In this document: piece by piece, positions 11,546 through 23,800 of the stretch
Layout: every line of letters starts with the position of its first letter
Position numbering within the stretch: the first letter of the stretch is position 1
NCBI GenBank assembly: GCA_030762935.1
Contig: CM060883.1
Coordinates: 30,126,501 to 30,190,500, forward strand
Source of the DNA: Hymenopus coronatus
Lineage: Eukaryota; Arthropoda; Insecta; Mantodea; Hymenopodidae
Reading direction: 5' to 3'
DNA length: 64,000 nt
Position numbers and translations under genes: made by a program
The notes under the pieces: generated by a model
The model's input: the letters and a program-made list of their open reading frames with translations, nothing else
The model's database searches: none
Told to the model about the DNA's origin: nothing

Positions 11546-12790
11546 GCTGATGTGTTACATTCACATGACTATCTGTTTTGCAAAAAAAAAAAAACTATTT
11601 TTACAAAAGATTATTCTTTTATCTACATAATGCTAATTCAGATAAATGTTACCGTAAATAGCCTTATTACTTAGCTCGTTATAAGTAGAGAATATAGTCG
11701 GCTAAAGCGACAGTCAATTCTTATAAAAGTTGTCGCCATTCGATTGTCATTGAAATTCTGTTGTCTTTCCAAGGCCAGGAGTGAAACCAGAAGAGAGAGA
11801 TGAAACGGATAACGGCTTGCCGCTTGAGAAAAGTTTTAGATACTTTAACGTTGAAATCGATAACAGAATATCTCTATAATGGTTGGCTCAAAAAATAATT
11901 ATATTTAATCTAAGAACGTAAAATATAATACAATTAATATTAAAATTACAAATAAAAACAATTTACTGTAAAATGTATAACGAATAACGAAATAACTCGC
12001 TAAAATTATTATACATAACATAAATTGTGCGCTTTAATGATATCTACATTTTTTGTGTAGTAAGTTTTTGTATGAGGCGGCACCGTAGTTGACTGGTTAG
12101 ATCGCTCGACTCCCATCTAGGCGGCCCGGGTTCGACCTCGAGCGCCCTCATGTGGGATTTTTGGGGGACGAAGCAGCGTCTGGGCACATTTTCTCCGGGT
12201 CCTCCGGTTTCCCCCGTCACTCATTCCAGCAATTGCTCCATCATCACCTTTCATCAATTTCGCTTGCATTTCATATCGTCCACTTCCTCATATTCATGCC
12301 TGGCAACGGGCCGACCCCTTGTAACAGGTTCTCCACTCTGTGATTTCGTGCGTTGGCTCCCCGACAAGCTTCTGACCCCTAGGCATTGGCTTGTAAGTCC
12401 TAGTAAGTGTCAACCCTACAAATACGGGAAGGATAAGCCGATTCGAAACGAAGTTTTTGTATATCACTTACGGTTTACCAGTTATGCAAAAGTCATCCAG
12501 AATGAAGAGGTCTTGAGGATATATTCAACAAATATGCATTTTATTTGCTATGTAAATATCCTTAATATGCAACAGTTTAGTCAAAATCGCTACATCCATG
12601 TTTTGGAAAATGGAAAATTGCGAAAAATGTTCCATGAAAAGGGTAGTTTAGGGTGAGTGGATATATCTAAAATTCTTCATATCGCGGCGCGCACGTGCAC
12701 GTACACGCTTATTTTTCTAAAAGTTGTTTTGGGTAAACACAATATCTTCCCTATCTAATATGTGCATTGTACACAAGCACTACAGAGAGT
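11546..12790 (-). mobile_element. H1 repeat split by a SINE-B
   Basis: H1 in - orientation starts 'ctgatgtgttacattcac' and ends 'tacagagagt'. It is interrupted at 12062-12462 by SINE-B with its own target duplication, so the SINE is the younger insertion. Removing the SINE gives a copy of about 0.86 kb. Confidence 0.85.
12062..12462 (+). mobile_element. SINE-B nested in H1, perfect 12-bp target duplication
   Basis: AAGTTTTTGTAT occurs at 12062-12073 and 12451-12462 around the element (12074-12450). The head reads 'ggcggcaccgtagttgactg', the B box 'gggttcgacctc', and the tail 'ataagccgattcgaaacg'. This is the cleanest integration in the window. Confidence 0.95.
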
Positions 12791-12910
12791 AAAAAACATA
12801 ATATTGGGAGAATTTTTTTCTTCGTGTTATTTGTGTTAAAAACTGAGAGAAAAGTCTATACTAAATACAAAATGTGTGTTAATAATTTTGGCCTTTAAAC
12901 TTTGATTTTT

Positions 12911-13140
12911 ACTTTTTCTTCCCGTAGCTACAATGTACGTAGTAGGTAGAGAAAGTATTGCATTCCACCCAAAAATTAGATACTGAGATTTCATGGAAAA
13001 ACTTACTTTGAGGATCCTTGAATCAACAAAACATTTTTAGATAAAAGTGTATCTGTTTGCCTGCCTACGAATAGTGTCAACTCAAAACTGAAAAAAAATC
13101 GGTTAAATTCTAAACGGTATTTACCAAAGTTCAATACATT
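12911..13140 (+). mobile_element. H1 repeat, 5' head fragment
   Basis: Begins actttttcttcccgtag and keeps the head palindrome region, the 'gcattccacccaaaaatta' block and the 'cgaatagtgtcaactc' block. It is lost after 'acggtatttacc'. Confidence 0.75.
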
Positions 13141-13960
13141 TCAATAACACGACACGAAGTTTTATAGGCAAATTATGCCACTTAAAATACCCTTTTATAT
13201 AGAGTATATCTCAAAGTTTTCAATTTTCGGTAATTATTTACAAGTTGGGCCGCTAACTCTCTCCGCTGCGACTTATGCCAGTTTTGCACTCTAACGGGAC
13301 CGGTGTGGTTAGAGAGGGATTATGGATGGGGAGATGGTTTAAAAAACTAATGTATCCATTGCGCTGTTAGGAGTTGTTGGAAATATCGATAATGAGGTAC
13401 TATCACGATATGAAATTAGAAACTTAAATTAATATACACACACTAACCTAAACGGATTGGAACCTAACCTCGCGCTAAATTTGAAATCCACAGGCTTTGA
13501 AATTGTCATCATAAATACAGAGTCAATCTATCGCACTTAGTTTCATTCGATTTTAGAGTGGCCGAATTTCGGCACAATAAAATTCACTGAACAGCTGTAT
13601 CTGCGTGAAACATACTTGTCATACATCAGCACAGCGTCTAGCGACATATGTCGGTGTTGCATTCCACAACACTGTTCACCTGCCGCCGACAATGAAACTC
13701 AGGTTTTAGGCACTTTAGTGTGTAGTATTATTATATATTTACATTGCAAAAGTACTACAAGACTTCTTTATTTATATTCTACTCCTTCCAGGCAGCATAC
13801 TTCATAAATATTGACAAAAAAGGATCGCTACGCGCACGTAATAAATTAGCGTCTAACTTAATTACGGAGCTTTTCCGATAAAAAAAATTGGTGAAAACGT
13901 AACAAGTATAAGCCAAACTTACAGTCAAACCACAATTTGTTTAATTTCCTGAGGGACCCA
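13141..13960. other. Unassigned stretch, locally GC-richer
   Basis: Contains a less AT-rich patch at 13245-13340 and 13600-13700 but no exon-like frame with splice sites. No repeat family is recognised. Confidence 0.55.
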
Positions 13961-13964
13961 AGTT

Positions 13965-14195
13965 CTCTATAATTACCCAATTTTCTCAATAATGGCGATA
14001 AAGCTTTTAATTAAAATGCCATATATTAAAGATATTTACGTGACAACATGTGTATCTTGAATTTCCGAGTAAGAGGCTCTTGAGCCCTTTCATTCTAGAA
14101 GAATTTACGATAACTGGTAGATAAACCATACGAGATACACAATTTTACTACAAAGAGGGTAAATGTCGCTAAAGACACAATTTAAGTCATATACT
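13965..14195 (+). mobile_element. H1 repeat, 3'-side fragment
   Basis: Carries 'ttttctcaataatggc', 'atattaaagatatttacg', the 'agaggctcttgagccc' block and the 'actggtagataaaccata' block. It abuts the head of the next H1 copy, giving two same-orientation copies back to back. Confidence 0.7.
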
Positions 14196-14199
14196 TTTT

Positions 14200-15007
14200 A
14201 CTTTCTCTTCACGTACTATGCACGTTGTATACAGAGAAGATATTGTAATCCACCCAAAAATTCGATACCGAAATGTCATCGGAAATACATGTTTTGGGTT
14301 CTCCTGAATACAAAAAAGCACTTTTGGAAAAAGGTTCGTGTATAGCTCAAAAACGAAAAGACCGTTAAATACCAAAATCGGTATTTAAGTTCAGCATCTT
14401 CCAAGGATGCAACACGAAGATTTACAAGAAAATCCCCCACCCCCAACTACCCTTTACTTGGAACTTTTTTCGAAAAATTTGATTTTCTCAAAAATGGCTA
14501 ACGATTTTGATTATAATATCGTATATTAAAGATATTTACCTGACAAAAAAAAATGTATATCTTTAAGTTTCTGGGAATAGCCTCTGCAGACTACTTTATT
14601 CTGGATGAATTTTACGGAATTTTGTATAACTACTAAACCGTAAGAGATATACAAAACTTACCACAGAAAAATGTAGAGCACATTAAAACACAGAATTTAT
14701 GTTATATACATTTTTTCGTGGAATTGATCGTTTTTGAGATATTCCTTGTTTTTTGTTTCGGCTTTAAAAAACGCATACTTTTCTCATACAGGAATTTGTC
14801 AACTCGTGTCCATACAAACAAAAGAACTTCAGTCACATAGCAACCCGCTTTTGACTATCACTTTAACCTATGGTACTCCATCATTTCACTTCTACTTATA
14901 AGGAAGCAAGTAATCTCGATTAGCATGAAGTTAATAGAAGCATTAGCTTTTTAACAATAATTTGTTGCAGAGATGCACAGAAAGTCATGTGAATGGAACA
15001 CATCAGA
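14200..15007 (+). mobile_element. H1 repeat, complete copy
   Basis: Runs from actttctcttcacgtact to the terminal hairpin 'catgtgaatggaacacat' and ends CAGA before a T run. It is 808 bp and a good reference copy. No open reading frame of note. Confidence 0.9.
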
Positions 15008-15464
15008 TTTTTTTCATTTCTTTTACACTGCACCATATGTACTAACTATCTTGACTGTTAAATTTCAGTGTGAGTTTATAATCTCAACTATGGTGAATAG
15101 TTTCCCATTTTGACTCACCATTACAGATGCCATCACGTCCATACTGCAACCACTATAAAACGTCAACACAAGTGAAAGACTGCTTTGTGTCATCGTGTTC
15201 TGATCTGTTTTGCTGTAAAAGAAGTGACCAAAGTTGGCAATCATACCAACCTATAGATATATTCAATACCAGTACTCCCCGTATTCTGTATATCACACCT
15301 TTTATTCCTGGCGCATCCTACGCTCTCCGTTGTTTACAAGTATTTGTGCCCAACTCCGTTTCTAACTTTTATGCGATTTAAAATTCGCGATTAACTGTGG
15401 AAGGCAATACATATACCCATAAAAATTATACACCAACACCAGTTCAACAACACTTTGGGGGGGG

Positions 15465-15474
15465 GGGGAATCAA
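15465..15474. repeat. Poly(G) run
   Basis: About ten G in a row ('tttggggggggggaatc') in otherwise AT-rich sequence. It could be an assembly-sensitive site. Confidence 0.7.
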
Positions 15475-15571
15475 ACGACATGTTAAACTGACATACCGCT
15501 ATTGGCACTGAACGTAAAATGGCATAGGCAAATAAAAAGTTTAACTCCGTACAAACCAAGAAAAAGAAACA

Positions 15572-16382
15572 TCTGAATTGTTCCATTGACATGACTTTCT
15601 CTACTTCTCTGTTACAAATTATTGTTAAAAAAACTTATTCTTCTATTTACTTCATGCTAATGGAGAAAAAAAGCATAAATAGACTTATTACTTTTTTCCA
15701 TTTAAGTAGAAGGGAAATAAGGGAATATCATAGACTAATGTGATAGTCAAAAGCTGGTTGCTATGTGATTCAAGTTCCTTTGTTTATACGGACAGGAGTT
15801 GAAACCTTCTCGTATGAGAAAAGTATAGTATCTTAAAGCTGAAAACAATAACAAGGAATATTTCAAAAACGGTCAATACCACGAGAAAAATGTATATAGT
15901 ATAAATTGTGTGTTTAAGGAGGTCTACATTTTCTATTAAGTAAGTGTTTGTCTATCTCTAACGGTTTAGCAGCTATGCAAAATTCCGCAGAATTCATCCA
16001 GAATAAAGATGTCTTCAGAGACTATTCTCAGAAAATTCAAGATATACATTTTATTTGTCAGGTAAATATCTTTAATATATGACATTTTAACCAAAATCGT
16101 TAGAGCTATTTTTGATAAAATCAAAATTTTCAAAAAAATTTCCATGTAAAGGGTAGTTGGGGGCGGGGAGATTTTCTTGAAAATCTGCGTGTCGCATCCT
16201 TGGAAGATACTGAACTTAAATACCGATTTTGGACATTTTTCTACAAATGTTTGTTTTGTTTGTTTGTTTTTTGGATTCAGGTGGTCTCAAAATATATATT
16301 TACGGTGAAATTTCATTATAGAATTTTTGGGTGCTTTATAATACCTTCTCTATATAGTGTGTACATAATAGTGTAGAGAAAC
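15572..16382 (-). mobile_element. H1 repeat, complete copy
   Basis: - orientation, from 'tctgaattgttccattgac' to 'gtgtagagaaact'. 811 bp. It holds a GTTT-rich microsatellite near 16250-16270 at the place where other copies carry T or GT tracts. Confidence 0.88.
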
Positions 16383-16513
16383 TAATAAACCCAAATTAAA
16401 AGTACATAACCCTGTTATATAAGGAAGGAGTTAATATTCGGGCCAAATCTGTATCGCTATAGCATGTAGATACATTATGTGTTTTTAAGATAAGTAAACG
16501 ATAGTAACAAGAA

Positions 16514-17094
16514 ACATTCGATGCATTATATTCGCATTACTTTCCTTACTTTTTCTGCAACAAGCAATTCTTACAAAAGCTATTCTTTATCTACTTCATG
16601 CTAATCGAGATAAATGTTAACAGAAGTGGTCTTATTATTTACTTCCTTGTAGAAGGAAAAAAATAAGGGAATACACTAGGTTAAGCCGATGCTCAAATCT
16701 TTTAATACCTATCGCTATATGATGGGGTTAGGTTCTCTTTGCATGACCAGAAATAAAACAAAAGAAACGAATGACGACTTCCCGCCTGAGAAAAATATAG
16801 GTAATTACTTTAACACTGACACCAACAATAAAATATCTCGAGCCCGCCTGGGTAGTGTGGTGGCTGCGTGTCTGCCTCACGTTCAAAAGGTCGTGAGTTC
16901 GAATCTCGCTTAGGGTGAGTTACCGGATAAGGTTTTTTTCCTTTTCTTTTTTTTTTTTCGCGGTTTTCCCTTATTCCTGAGAAGACGAATGTCGAATAAC
17001 TTTAAGCTCCACGGAACCAGAGATCATTTGAGAAGCATTCCACCAATTTCATTCATCGTCCGATATGACCAACGAGGTTAAAGGACGTTAAGCT

Positions 17095-17132
<38 letters not shown>

Positions 17133-17756
17133 GGAAATCGGTAACTCCAAAAAAAATTATATCTAACATAATTTTTGTATATAAAACTACATTATTTCTA
17201 CCTCTTAAGGTTTACCGATTATGTAAAAGTCCTCGAGAATGAAGGGAGCTTCAGAGGCTATTCCTAGAAAATTCAAGATATGCATTTTATTTGCCATGTA
17301 AATATCTCATATATGATATCTGAATATAAACCATCAGAGTCACCTTTAAGAAAATCGAAAATTCCGGAAATGTTACAAGTAAAGGTTAGTTTGTGGCGGA
17401 CGGATTTTCCTGAAACTCGTGTCGCATCTTTCAAAGATACTTAAACAAAATCTATAATTTATTTTAATATACTCTGACACACAAGATACAATTAACAAAA
17501 TTACCTTTAATTAATGATAGTATAATCCTTTAAATTTCCTTCACAATATTAATTTATGTCAAGTTTGGGACTTAATCGAGTTTTTATTTTTGAGAAATGC
17601 TGTTCATGCACCCGCACACGCGCGCACACAAAAACACACACAACAAAATTTTCTTCTTATTCAGGCATGTATTTCCAAAGAAATCTCGGTATTGAATTTT
17701 TGGGTGGAATGCAATACCTTCTCCACCTACTATGTACACTATACATACGTGATAAA
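16514..17756 (-). mobile_element. H1 repeat split by SINE-A
   Basis: - orientation. The left part runs 16514-16850 and the right part 17129-17756, interrupted by a SINE-A. The right part ends in a degraded head palindrome ('ctatgtacactatacatacg'). Confidence 0.8.
16851..17128 (+). mobile_element. SINE-A nested in H1
   Basis: tRNA-like head 'gcctgggtagtgtggtggc' with B box 'gagttcgaatctc', then the conserved body 'ttttcccttattcctgag' and 'cgtccgatatgaccaacg'. It ends in about 30 A (17099-17128), typical of LINE-mobilised SINEs. A target duplication could not be defined. Confidence 0.88.
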
Positions 17757-17819
17757 GCAAAAAGTTATTTTGCCTCAAATGACATTTTAAGTCTGGTTGT
17801 GTCTCATTTTAAAGACTTT

Positions 17820-17940
17820 ATTACTTTCTCTATATAGTACACGGGACATGGGTAGAGAGGGCATTGCACTCCACCAAAAACTTCCATACCGAGATTTCGC
17901 CGTAAATAGACGTTTTAGGATCCCCTGTATAAAAAACATT
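17820..17940 (+). mobile_element. H1 repeat, 5' head fragment
   Basis: Head palindrome region, 'gcactccaccaaaaacttcc' and the 'ggatcccctgtataaaa' block. It is directly followed by a second, complete head at 17943, so two H1 heads lie in tandem. Confidence 0.8.
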
Positions 17941-17942
17941 TT

Positions 17943-18726
17943 ACTTTCTCTACACGTAGGTACTATGTGCATAGTGTATGGAGAAGGTATTGCATTACCC
18001 CCAAAAATTCTATACGAAGATTTCACCGGAAATACACGTTTTAGGGTTCCTTGTATCCAAAAAGAGCACGATAACTCAAAAATGAAAAGTCGGTAAAATA
18101 CTAAATTTGGTATTTAAGTAAAAATCTTCCAAGAATGCGACTACCCTTTACATGAAAAAGAATCGAAAATTTTGATTTTCCTAAAAATGGCTCTAACGAT
18201 TTTGATTAAAAAACAGTATATTAAAGATAATTAAATGACAAATAAAATGTATATCTTGCATTTTCCGTGAATAGCCTCTGAAGACTTCTTTATTCTGGAT
18301 GAATTTTGCTGAAATTTGCATAACTGGTAAACCGTTAGAGATAGACAAAAACTTACTATACAGAAATGTAGATATCATTAAAACACACAATTTATTTCCT
18401 TGCATTTTTTTCTCGATATTGACTATTTTTTAGATATTTCTTGTTATTGGTTTAAAATATTTAAAACGTTTCTCATACAGGAGTTTGTCATCTCCTGCCA
18501 ATGCAAAGAAACAGATTTCATCCACATGGCAACCAGTTTTTAAAAGATTTGACTATCGTTTTAGCCTAGTGTACACTCTTATTTCCCTTCTACTTACAAG
18601 AAGGCAACTAAAGGGACCATTTCTGCTAATATTATCTCTGTTAGCATGGCCTATATAGAAGAATAAACGATTTAACAATAATTTGTTACAGGGATGCAGA
18701 GAAAGTCATATGAATGGAATGTATAA
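17943..18726 (+). mobile_element. H1 repeat, complete copy
   Basis: Runs from actttctctacacgtaggt to 'agtcatatgaatggaatg'. It contains all standard blocks, with a deletion around 18135. Confidence 0.88.
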
Positions 18727-19600
18727 TATTTTATTACATATTGTTCTTCTTTGGCCTATTTATTTCTAATTCTGACAGATCCATTTCAATAAATCCTCAT
18801 TAATGCACTCTTGCTTAGAGACTTAGAAATCTTTTTCATTATGCTCTTTATACAGCAGAAGATAAGAGTACTCATTTTGTTGCTGGTACCATATATTAGT
18901 AGTTATTCATGATATTTAAGAGCTTTAAGTATTGAAATCACACACTCGTAAGTTCAATGCTTAGGCCTATGCACTTGTATATGCTGCAAAGACAATTTTT
19001 CAGACATGCAAAATGTTGCAAAGAACTTCAGTTTTTTAACATTAAGGAGTTTTAAAACTTACACAAAGTTTTGCCTACTGTAACAGGATTTTTATCAGTG
19101 CTTAGCAATGTAATGCTTTTTTATAATTTTTTTTAAATTAATTATAGACATTAAGCAGTAGGATACATGAATTGATGAGACATTTTAATGCGCTATTTTT
19201 GCCTTGGTAGCACAAGTGGTAAGAGCATATGTATAAAAACCTAATTTCTATGGTTCAGGTCCTAGCTGCAGCATTTAATTCTGCATATTTATGAAGAAAA
19301 CTTAAACTTACAGTTTTTGAATGTTAAAATAACAAAGAAATCTGATTTTTGTGACATTCAAACCATTTTCTCAGATACCAAAGTTTATTCTTCTATGTAC
19401 TTCATGATAATCAAGATAAAATGTTTACACATATATTCATTAGTTGTTAGTCATTTTTATTTAGCGTAATATTCATTTATTGAAATACCTATGCTTTGTC
19501 AGACATTATAATAATATGAAGCAGTATGAATAAAAAACATGATTAAAAATAGAGAAGCTAACCTAATATTTTCATTATGTAGAGACAATCTACAATTACG
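18727..19600. other. Unassigned stretch with a weak tRNA-like SINE head
   Basis: Around 19203-19290 'ggtagcacaagtggtaagag' and 'ggttcaggtcc' look like worn A and B boxes of a SINE. The rest is AT-rich with no recognised feature. Confidence 0.4.
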
Positions 19601-21002
19601 TGGTGTATGTATGAGGGTGGTTCAGAAAGTATGCATGTTAGGATTTAAGACATCATTTTGTTTTCAAACACAAATTATTTATTTCTCAACAAATTCCCAT
19701 TTCAAGGATATACACTTCTCCTGCCATTTTTCAACCCCTGCAGAAAATAAGGAATTGTAAAACTCTGCAAAATACACCTCTGTCTTGAAGATTTTATATT
19801 TGATCAAAATATTAATACACAAACCATTTCTTCATGTTTGAAGAGCATGCACCTCTGAAAATTCATTCTCAGAGTTATTATTTGTAAATAAATGTATTAA
19901 TAAGTATGAATAATTGTAATTGTTGACATGATCTACATCCTAGAGTTTGGGCTTTGAGTCTAAGCACATAATAGGATCTACAGATTGCAATGTTATGTAT
20001 GTATGAGAACAAGAAGAAATTGCAGGAAAACAGGTCAGGTAAATATGGGATGTGCAGCAGTATTTCATATTGCAGTTGATGCAGTTTGGCAGCGACAACT
20101 CCAGATGAATGTTCCGACGTGCTGTCATGGTGAAACAGCATTTTCTTCTTCACCAAATAGGGGCCATTTTCCTTCACCTTCCTATTAAGTTAGGCCAACA
20201 ACTCACTGTAGCATTGTCCAAGAATCATTTTTCATTTTTCTAAGAAATCAATGAGTATGACACCCTTGAACCCTAAAGATCATTGTCATCACTTTTTCAG
20301 CCAATGGAACCACCTTTGACTTCTCTGGAGCACTAGAAACAACCCATTGGTGGCTATTTCATTTCAAAATATATATTGAATCCAAAGTGATGGTCTTACT
20401 ATAATTCTAAATGAAACATGCATCAGATACTCAGAAAATATAAAAACCTGAAATGGAACATCCATATAAGCACAATCTCAAAAAAGCTCAGCAAGCTATG
20501 TTTTCCTCTTTTCATACTATCAAAAGTCATGAATAAAAAATCACATTTTCTCTGTACTATGCTTACTTTCAATGTATCATATCATTTGGTATAATACCAA
20601 GGGGAAAATGAAAATGTCAATATCATATTCAGGTTACAAAAAAGATCTATTTGCACAGTATTAAAGGTTAACAAAAGGGCTAGTTGCAGAGCACTTTTCA
20701 AAGAATTAAATGTATTGCTTCTACCTTACTTGTATATGCAGGAATCAGTTACTTTAGTTAAATCTAACATCCATCTATACACAATAAATTCATAAATGCA
20801 TACCCATGATACTAGAGGAAAGGAGCAAATAAGTATAAACCCTTACAATACCAGCTTATTTGGTAGAAGTTTTATGTACACTGAATTTTGCCTTTATATG
20901 GCCTACCAGAACACTTGAAAAGCATATCTGCATCACATAAACTTAAATTAGCTGTCCAAAAGTTCCTATTAGAACATTGTTTTTACAGCCTAGAGGTTTT
21001 TT

Positions 21003-21731
21003 ACTTTCTCTATACGTACTATGTACATAGTGTATAGAGAAGGTATTTCACTCCACCAAAAAAGTTGATACCGAGATTTCACCGGAAATATATTTTTAGG
21101 GTCCCCTGTATCCAAAAAAAAGTGTTTTCAGAAAAAGGTCCATGTGTGTGTGTGTGTCTGTGTGTGTCCGTGTGTCTATGAATACGATAACTCAAAAACG
21201 AAAAGTCGGTAAAATACCAAACTTGGCATTAAGTTTAGTATCTTCCAGGGATGCGACACAAAGATTTTGAGAAAAATCCCCTCACCCCAAACTACCCTTT
21301 ACATGGAACTTTTTCCAAAATTTTGATTTTCTAAAACATGGCTCTAATGATTTTGATTAAAATATCATAAATTAAAGATATTTACCTGACAAATAAAATG
21401 TATATTTTGAATTTTCTGGGAATAGCCTCTGAAGACTACTTTATTATGGATGAATTTTACATAACTACTAAACCGTAAGAGATGGACAAAAACTTAACAC
21501 ACAAAAAATGTAGAGCACATTAAAACACACAATTTATGTTATATACATTTTTTCCCTGGAGTTGATTGTTTTAGAGATATTCCTTTTTCTTGGTTTCAGC
21601 TTTGAAAAACATTCTTACATACTATTTCTGCTAATTTTGTTTGATTAGCATGAAATAAATCAAAGATAAGCTTATTAACAATAATTTTTTACAGAGATAT
21701 AGAAAAAGTCATGTGAATGGAACTTATCAGC
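21003..21731 (+). mobile_element. H1 repeat, complete copy
   Basis: Very well preserved head: actttctctatacgtact, then atgtacatagtgtatagag. It ends 'tcatgtgaatggaacttat' and CAG. 729 bp, probably one of the younger copies. It contains a GTGTGTGT tract at 21145-21160. Confidence 0.92.
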
Positions 21732-22119
21732 TTTTTTTGAAGGTGTCAAATATAAATAAATCAAATGTATAACAAGATGTGTTCTTTACAACTTTGTATA
21801 TACATGAATTTTGTTAACATTTTTAAAAAATAGTCTGTATATAGTTTTTCTTACTTTTAATCCTGTTGCACATATCCAACAATGTGAATTTTCCAGTCTG
21901 GGTCTACCTATCCGACTCCTGTCCTATACACGGTTTCTGTGAGACAACATTTAAATTATCACAATGTCCATAATAGACAGCTATTCTGTGAATCCTGGAT
22001 CTTGAAGTACTTACAACACCATAAGTCGCCAATGGGGTTCGTCATCTCAAAATAATTTGAGATCACCTTGTGGTTTACTGGGAAACAGTTAGGAGATTCA
22101 ATGCTGTACTGGCATGTTG

Positions 22120-22293
22120 CCATGGTAGCTCAATGGTAGAGCAACCAGCTAGAGTCTGGGAGATCTGTGGCTTAAATCCCCTGCTATGGATTGAATTTTT
22201 CAATCTGTATCTATCCAATGTGAATATTAGTTATAAGTTTTCGACATGTTCTACATGTACAAATGGATGAATAAATTTCTATTCTATTCAGTT
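22120..22293 (+). mobile_element. tRNA-headed SINE (family E)
   Basis: 'ccatggtagctcaatggtag' resembles an A box and 'ggcttaaatcccc' a worn B box; the 3' end is 'gatgaataaatttctattc'. It is not a tRNA gene: the anticodon arm and the acceptor pairing are not formed. It forms the right end of the insertion in the mariner. Confidence 0.55.
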
Positions 22294-22480
22294 CTATTGT
22301 TGCTTGGTTTCAGTGTGTGATGATGAATCCAGGTCTCATCGAGTGCGACAACTCAATGCAAAAACAGCTTTGGATTTTGCTTAAAAAGCTGCAAATACAG
22401 CTCCAAAGTTGAAAGCCAGATCTGCTTGTTGTTCCTTTGAACAATCATGGAACTCATTGTGGCGATAACTTATAAAATAC

Positions 22481-23570
22481 AAATGTAGAAAAATCAGAAG
22501 TTTTCACCCATTTTTGGACAAAAAATAACCACCTAAATTCTGTACCGAAACTATTAAAACACTTAACAGGAAAGGAAGAATTTACAACTTGGGAACACAT
22601 TAATCTGAAAGAACAGAGCTACACATTGATAATGATAATGATAATTTTGTTTCACCATTTGGCATACATACAATGCAATAGGTTTCATCAGCAAGTTATT
22701 AAAATGCATCTATATTTAAGTATACTTGTATGTCGTAAAATTTAAATTTCTGTTTTTAACACTAATTTTAAAAGAATTTGCATTTCACTTTGTGTTACAT
22801 TTAAAGGCAGTTTATTTTATAATTTCACTCCAAGAAAAAGATGAAATTCAAGATATTTCTGTAGCCGAAATTTAGGTGTTACCATGCTATTTCTACTCCT
22901 TGTATTATGGGTATGTATATCAGAAAAAAAGTACCTCATCTGTCTTTTGGAGATGAACAAAATTCAAGCATGCAAATACATACAAAGAGCCACAGTTAAA
23001 ATACCCAATTGTTTAAAAATAGGTCACAATATTGGCGAGAATCACAATTTTTTATTATTGTAAGAGCCTTCTTCTGGATAAAAATATATGGTTGGCTTCC
23101 TCACTGCTATCCCAGATCAAAATACCCTATGACACTGAAATAAACTATAAAAATAAAGTGTTAATGGAAACACACATTTCAAGTCAAGTCAAATCAAGTC
23201 AAGTCACATCACGTTCAAGTTGAGGACATCTTTATTGTGCATGAATTTTGCGGAATTTTGCTAAGTCAGTGACATTGTAGATGTATTACCTCAGTTGTTC
23301 GAGTATTAGGCATGATAATCCTTATTTCCTTTAAAGTATTGCATATTGCTATCAATAAAGAAGACCATTTCTAGAATATATATACATGGTAGTGGGAGTA
23401 TATTAAACTCATCAAAAATAGGCTTACTTGGAGTATGAGGTAATACATGCTTCATTATTCTTAAGATTTTCTTTTGCAATTTGAATATTGTAATTGATTG
23501 GTTAGAACCTCCTCAAAATGGCATACCATATGAAATTATTGAGTTTACTGGTACTGCTGTTATCGCTGGT
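22481..23570. other. Unassigned stretch with AAGTC pentanucleotide repeat
   Basis: Mostly AT-rich. A short imperfect (AAGTC)n tract lies at about 23178-23206. Nothing else is recognised. Confidence 0.55.
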
Positions 23571-23577
23571 AAAGAGA

Positions 23578-23800
23578 AATTCTGGAACATCCACCATACT
23601 CGCCTGATATTACCCTGCAGTTATATGATCTCTATGCCAAAGTGAAAGAACCACTGCCAGAGATCTGATACAACACCATATGAGATTATCCACAGTATAG
23701 AGAGGTCAATAAAGGACATGAACAGAGATAAACACGCAGATGGTATGGCAAAAGGTCATAAATAACAGGGGTGATTATATAGAAGGTATGTAACTATGAG
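23578..23800 (+). pseudogene. mariner transposase C-terminal relic
   Basis: Reads LEHPPYSPDITLQLYDLYAK, corresponding to the family's 'PHPPYSPDLAPSDYHLF'. After a frameshift it reads WQKVINNRGDYIEGM and a stop, corresponding to the usual 'W.KC...GDYVE' C-terminus. It is a second mariner lineage in + orientation, heavily decayed. Confidence 0.7.

Larger units (their letters stand above)
20359..22298. mobile_element. 1.94-kb insertion inside the mariner, flanked by CTATT
   Basis: CTATT occurs at 20354-20358 and 22294-22298. Without the insertion the mariner frame reads TLKPSNNSHQW continuously. The inserted block carries an H1 copy (21003-21731) and a tRNA-like SINE head (~22120-22290). Its outer element is not identified, and CTATT is only five bases. 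Confidence 0.65.
19604..22480 (-). pseudogene. mariner transposase relic, interrupted
   Basis: Two - strand parts belong to one mariner. Part 1 (22480-22299) reads ELYLQLFKQNPKLFLH, then VALDETWIHHHTLKPSNN: the first catalytic Asp with its WIHH context. Part 2 (20353-19878) continues NSHQWVVSSAPEKSKV, then GVILIDFLEK, then KKKMLFHHDSTSEHSS (second catalytic Asp), then LLHIPYLPDLFSCNFFLFS, matching the family's 'PPYSPDL.P.DFFLF'. Stops and frameshifts make it inactive. 'gagggtggttcagaaagt' at 19613-19630 looks like the 3' terminal inverted repeat. The two parts join exactly when the 1.94-kb insertion at 20359-22298 is removed. Confidence 0.8.

Noticed and set aside
13440..13490. CCTAA/TTAGG-like words suggesting insect telomeric repeat
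   Set aside because: Only isolated 'aacctaacct'-type words, not a tandem array; expected by chance in AT-rich sequence.
17098..17130. Poly(A) run as an mRNA end or processed pseudogene
   Set aside because: It is the tail of SINE-A.
22120..22200. Apparent tRNA gene
   Set aside because: A/B-box-like words only; acceptor stem and anticodon arm do not form. The same holds for the heads of SINE-A to -F, for example at 44346.
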